Part shown: positions 60,659-64,000 of the stretch, in pieces
How positions within the stretch are numbered: position 1 is the stretch's first letter
How the letters are laid out: each line of letters opens with the position of its first letter
From: Oscillochloris sp.
Lineage (GTDB): Bacteria; Chloroflexota; Chloroflexia; Chloroflexales; Chloroflexaceae
Direction of reading: 5' to 3'
Length of the DNA: 64,000 nt
Assembly (NCBI GenBank): GCA_012032775.1
Contig: JAAUQO010000005.1
Coordinates: 1 to 64,000, forward strand
Program-made: the position numbers and the translations under genes
Notes under the pieces: model-generated
Databases searched by the model: none
What the model saw: the letters and a program-made list of their open reading frames with translations, nothing else
Told to the model about the DNA's origin: nothing

Positions 60659-62491
60659 TTATAAAGAGTTTCCGTGTGCCGTTGGGGAAGGGTTGCCGGC
60701 AGGCGCGGTTGCCGGCGCATTGAGCACAACTTCGCTGTCTGCCACGGTTGTCGCGGTGCGTAGCGCAATCAACGTCATATCGTCGTGGGGGTCGTTGCTG
60801 CCGGCAAAACTCAACACGGCATCGATAATCTTCGCAACCATTGTGGCGGCGTCGTAGTGTTCGGCCAGCGTTGCCACCAGCGCCTCCAGTCGTTCAAATC
60901 CGAACATCTCGTTGCTCGGGCTGTGGGCCTCGACGATCCCGTCGCTCATAAAAAGCACCGTGTCGCCGGGGGCAAGTTGCAACTCTTCATCAAAGTAATG
61001 CCCGCGCAGACCAACGCCGATCGGCAGGCCGTAGGCTTCAATGAAACGACAACTCACGCCGCCCTCCGGTCGAGGCCGGGCCAGCATCGGCGTGATCATG
61101 CCTGCGTTTGCCACCGTCAGGGTGTTGCGCTCCGAATCGTAAATCGCGATCTGCAAGGCCGCATTCATCTGGTTGGCCTGGAAACGCACATGCAATTCTT
61201 CATCGAGCGCTTCCAACAGGGTTACCGGGTGCTCGATCGTGCGTGCCTGGGCCTCAAGCGATGAACTGGTCAGCGCCATCAGCAAGGCCGCGCCAACGCC
61301 CTTTCCTGAGATATCGCCGATCGCAAGTGCGGCCCGGCCACTTGGTAATGCCAGGTAATTGTAGAAATCACCACCGACTTCACTGGCCGGGATCGAGCGC
61401 GCCGCCACGTCGATCTGCGACGAGCGCCAGGGCGGCTCATCAGGCAGCAGACCCATCTGAATATCGCGCGCCAACTCCAGCCCGTGCCGCAACCGTTCGT
61501 TCTGGTCGGCGATCTCGTGAACGCTCGCCTCTAGCCGGGTCGCCATGTCGTTGAAGGCGCGCGCCAACTCGCCAAGTTCGTCTTTACCGATCACCCCGAT
61601 CCGGGCATCAAGTTGACCGCCGGCAATCGAGCGTGCGCCGGCGGTGAGCGCCCGTACCGGCACCACAATCTGCTTGGCCTGGGTCAAGGCCCAGATCAAG
61701 GTCGAGGCGATCACCAGCGCCACAATTGCCGTGAGCAAAAACAGGCTGCGATAAACCTCGACGAAGAAATCCATCGCCGGCTGTTCAACTACCACCGACC
61801 AGCTATTTGCCGCAGTCGGCTCGACTGGTGCGTGTGCGCCAAGCAGTTCCTCGGCGCTGCTGTTGGCGTACTGTGCGGCCTGCGTCTCACTGCTGAACAG
61901 CCGCTCCAGATTCTGCGGCGGCGCCCAATTCGTGCCGCCGGTACTCAACATAAGTCCTTGATCGGCATTCACCAGATAAACGACTTGGGAGCTATTTTCA
62001 CTTTCGCGGCGCAAAATCTGCAACAGCCGGGCGGCGCTAATCTCGCCGTTCAACGCGCCGATAATCGCGCCGGTTTGCGTATCGCGAATCGGCACCACAA
62101 CCTGAAAAATCGCCTGCTCGCCCGGCGACTGGAAGAGATCGGTACGCCCGCCGCGGCCGACATTGATCGCCTGAGTCACCAGATCGGCATTGGCCGCTGC
62201 CAGCAGTGTATCGTTGCGCTGCAGCAAACTACTTGTCGCCTCGGCGACGACGGTTCCACTCCGATCGAAGATCTGCACGCCGCGTAGATCCGGCAAATTG
62301 TCCACAATCTGGTCGGCCGTTGCATTCAGCAGCGCCCCTGGTTGATCCGGTTGCAACCCCCGCGAGGCCCGGAGCAATTGTTGTTCGAGATCGAACAAAT
62401 AGGTTGCCACCGAACTCGCCACATGATCGGCTGCCGTGCGTTGACTCGTATACGCATTCCGCTGCTGAACCTGAAACAGCACACCGATCAA
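60659..62491 (-). CDS. Sensor-type PP2C/SpoIIE serine phosphatase with dCache-like sensor and HAMP
   Basis: N-terminal TM and extracellular region; HAMP KQIVVPVRALTAGARSIAGGQLDARIGVIGKDELGELARAFNDMATRLE; SpoIIE PASEVGGDFYNYLALPSGRAALAIGDISGKGVGAALLMA...LFMSDGIVEAHSP. Confidence 0.92.
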   Translation of the reverse strand: MIGVLFQVQQRNAYTSQRTAADHVASSVATYLFDLEQQLLRASRGLQPDQPGALLNATADQIVDNLPDLRGVQIFDRSGTVVAEATSSLLQRNDTLLAAANADLVTQAINVGRGGRTDLFQSPGEQAIFQVVVPIRDTQTGAIIGALNGEISAARLLQILRRESENSSQVVYLVNADQGLMLSTGGTNWAPPQNLERLFSSETQAAQYANSSAEELLGAHAPVEPTAANSWSVVVEQPAMDFFVEVYRSLFLLTAIVALVIASTLIWALTQAKQIVVPVRALTAGARSIAGGQLDARIGVIGKDELGELARAFNDMATRLEASVHEIADQNERLRHGLELARDIQMGLLPDEPPWRSSQIDVAARSIPASEVGGDFYNYLALPSGRAALAIGDISGKGVGAALLMALTSSSLEAQARTIEHPVTLLEALDEELHVRFQANQMNAALQIAIYDSERNTLTVANAGMITPMLARPRPEGGVSCRFIEAYGLPIGVGLRGHYFDEELQLAPGDTVLFMSDGIVEAHSPSNEMFGFERLEALVATLAEHYDAATMVAKIIDAVLSFAGSNDPHDDMTLIALRTATTVADSEVVLNAPATAPAGNPSPTAHGNSL

Positions 62492-62611
62492 CAGCCCGCC
62501 GACCAGGATCAGCGGGACAGTTGAACTCAGCAGATACGACCAACGTAAGCGTTGGGCGATCCCTGATGCCGGCGCGGCGCCGGGTCGGATGGAGCAAAAT
62601 CAGTGCTCATA

Positions 62612-63049
62612 CTACGGTACAACTGTTGGAATGTTGGAAGCTACATCGGTTGGGATGTCCAACAACTGCGCGAAGAGCCAACCGGAAAAGCCGTCAGGCG
62701 TCCTGATCTGATACCAATCACCGGAGCGCCCCAGTATCTCAACCGATGCACCGCCTTCGATAATCGTCAGGATATCGAAGGTGGTGGACGGCCCGCTGCG
62801 CACATTTGCGGTGATCGTCACAGTTCCAAGAATCGGCACGCTGGTTGGCGTCGGCGGAATCGTCGGTACAGGCAGGGTCGCCGTCGGTAACGGACTGGGA
62901 GTAACCGGTGTCACACTGGGTAATCGTGCCAGGGTTGGGAATGGTGTGGGGCGCGGCGGTAAGGCAGCAGCCAGATCGGCGCATCCCGCCAGCACTAGCA
63001 CCAGCCCTACGACGCCCAGACGCATGAGCGTAACGAACAGGTTCGGCAT
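62612..63049 (-). CDS. SH3-like domain lipoprotein
   Basis: LVLAGCAD lipobox, P/T-rich linker, and TITANVRSGPSTTFDILTIIEGGASVEILGRSGDWYQIRTPDGFSGWLF. Confidence 0.88.
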   Translation of the reverse strand: MPNLFVTLMRLGVVGLVLVLAGCADLAAALPPRPTPFPTLARLPSVTPVTPSPLPTATLPVPTIPPTPTSVPILGTVTITANVRSGPSTTFDILTIIEGGASVEILGRSGDWYQIRTPDGFSGWLFAQLLDIPTDVASNIPTVVP

Positions 63050-63124
63050 AGAGCTGCGAAAACCTTTAGTACAGGTGATAAAAAACTCGGCGCCTGCGCC
63101 AGAAACGCAGACGCCGAGTTTGCC

Positions 63125-63201
<77 letters not shown>

Positions 63202-63241
63202 ACGATAATGGAATTGTTGGAACCAATTGCATGGCGGCAAT

Positions 63242-63327
63242 TGGTGCCGAAGGTGGGGGTCGAACCCACATGAGGTTGCCCTCAACGGTTTTTGAGACCG
63301 CCGCGTCTGCCATTCCGCCACTTCGGC
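63242..63327 (-). tRNA. tRNA-Leu(CAA)
   Basis: GCCGAAG acceptor, CGGT-CTCAAAA-ACCG anticodon arm, long variable arm TTGAGGGCAACCTCA, T-arm GTGGGTTCGACCCCCAC, encoded CCA. Confidence 0.92.
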
Positions 63328-63456
63328 GCAACGGCGGAAGTATAGCACGCTCACTCTATACCGTCAAATACACGCAGCGCAACTTTTCGGCGGCCACCGT
63401 GGTATAATCCAGAGGCGCCTGTGTCTGGTTGAGGCGCGCAACAATGGGCAATATCG

Positions 63457-64000
63457 ATGATCGCACATTCTTCCGATCTTCTTGCGCCGAACAGCGTGGT
63501 TCAGGGCGCCGCCGATCGCTATACCATCCTTGGTCTGATTGGGCGCGGCGGCATGGGCGCCGTTTATCGTGTGCGTCGCGCCGCCGACGGAACCGTTTGG
63601 GCGCTCAAAGAGATGCGCCCGCAGGGCGAGCTGAATCCTGAAGATCTCGTTGAGAACCGGCGCCTCTTTTTGCAAGAGGCGGCGCTTTTGCGCTCGCTCT
63701 CATTCGCGAATCTGCCGGTGGTTGCCGATCTGTTTGAAAACGAGAATCGGCCGACTCTGGTGATGGAGTTTGTCCCCGGACAAACGCTGGAACAACGTGT
63801 CCAGGAGACGAATTCGCCCCTGCTTGAACAGCAGGTGCTTGGGTATGGCATTCAACTCTGTCGCGTCTTGCACTATCTCCATAGCTGTGATCCGCCGATC
63901 ATCTACCGCGACTTGAAGCCGTCGAATATTATGCTCACGCCCGACGGCGTGCTTAAGTTGATCGACTTCGGTGTGGCACGCACGCATAAGCGCGGGAAGG
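63457..64000 (+). CDS. Serine/threonine protein kinase (partial, runs off the window edge)
   Basis: GLIGRGGMGAVYRVRRAADGTVWALKEM, IIYRDLKPSNIMLTPDGVLKLIDFGVAR. Confidence 0.93.
   Translation, partial: MIAHSSDLLAPNSVVQGAADRYTILGLIGRGGMGAVYRVRRAADGTVWALKEMRPQGELNPEDLVENRRLFLQEAALLRSLSFANLPVVADLFENENRPTLVMEFVPGQTLEQRVQETNSPLLEQQVLGYGIQLCRVLHYLHSCDPPIIYRDLKPSNIMLTPDGVLKLIDFGVARTHKRGK

Overview
This 64 kb GC-rich window looks like a chromosomal segment of a Chloroflexota (Chloroflexia-like) bacterium; that assignment is inferred from gene content and style. Most genes are housekeeping and lie mainly on the minus strand: RNase P RNA, pdxST, a pyruvate dehydrogenase E1a/E1b/E2 cluster, tmk with a c-di-AMP receptor-like gene, obgE, tatA, lepB, pckG, secG, priA, def, cysS, a tagatose-bisphosphate aldolase, TRAP transporter subunits, two orphan family-5 ABC solute-binding proteins and two tRNAs. 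A partial Ser/Thr kinase runs off the right edge. The most unusual stretch is about 32.2-36.8 kb. It holds a PHP + AlbA_2 (Schlafen-like) fusion protein with C-terminal repeats of no family I recognise, a decayed ADP-ribosylglycohydrolase, and a tyrosine recombinase with a palindrome around its -10 box. Four other signals stand out. (1) About ten conserved genes are each broken by what looks like a single-base deletion, nearly always in a short homopolymer; this points to sequencing or assembly error, not biology. (2) A dispersed family of 7-bp tandem repeats occurs at five or more loci, one of them inside a coding sequence. (3) A family of REP-like intergenic hairpins recurs across the window. 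(4) A long structured leader precedes a surface-adhesin-like gene. All family calls come from reading motifs by eye; no database search was run.
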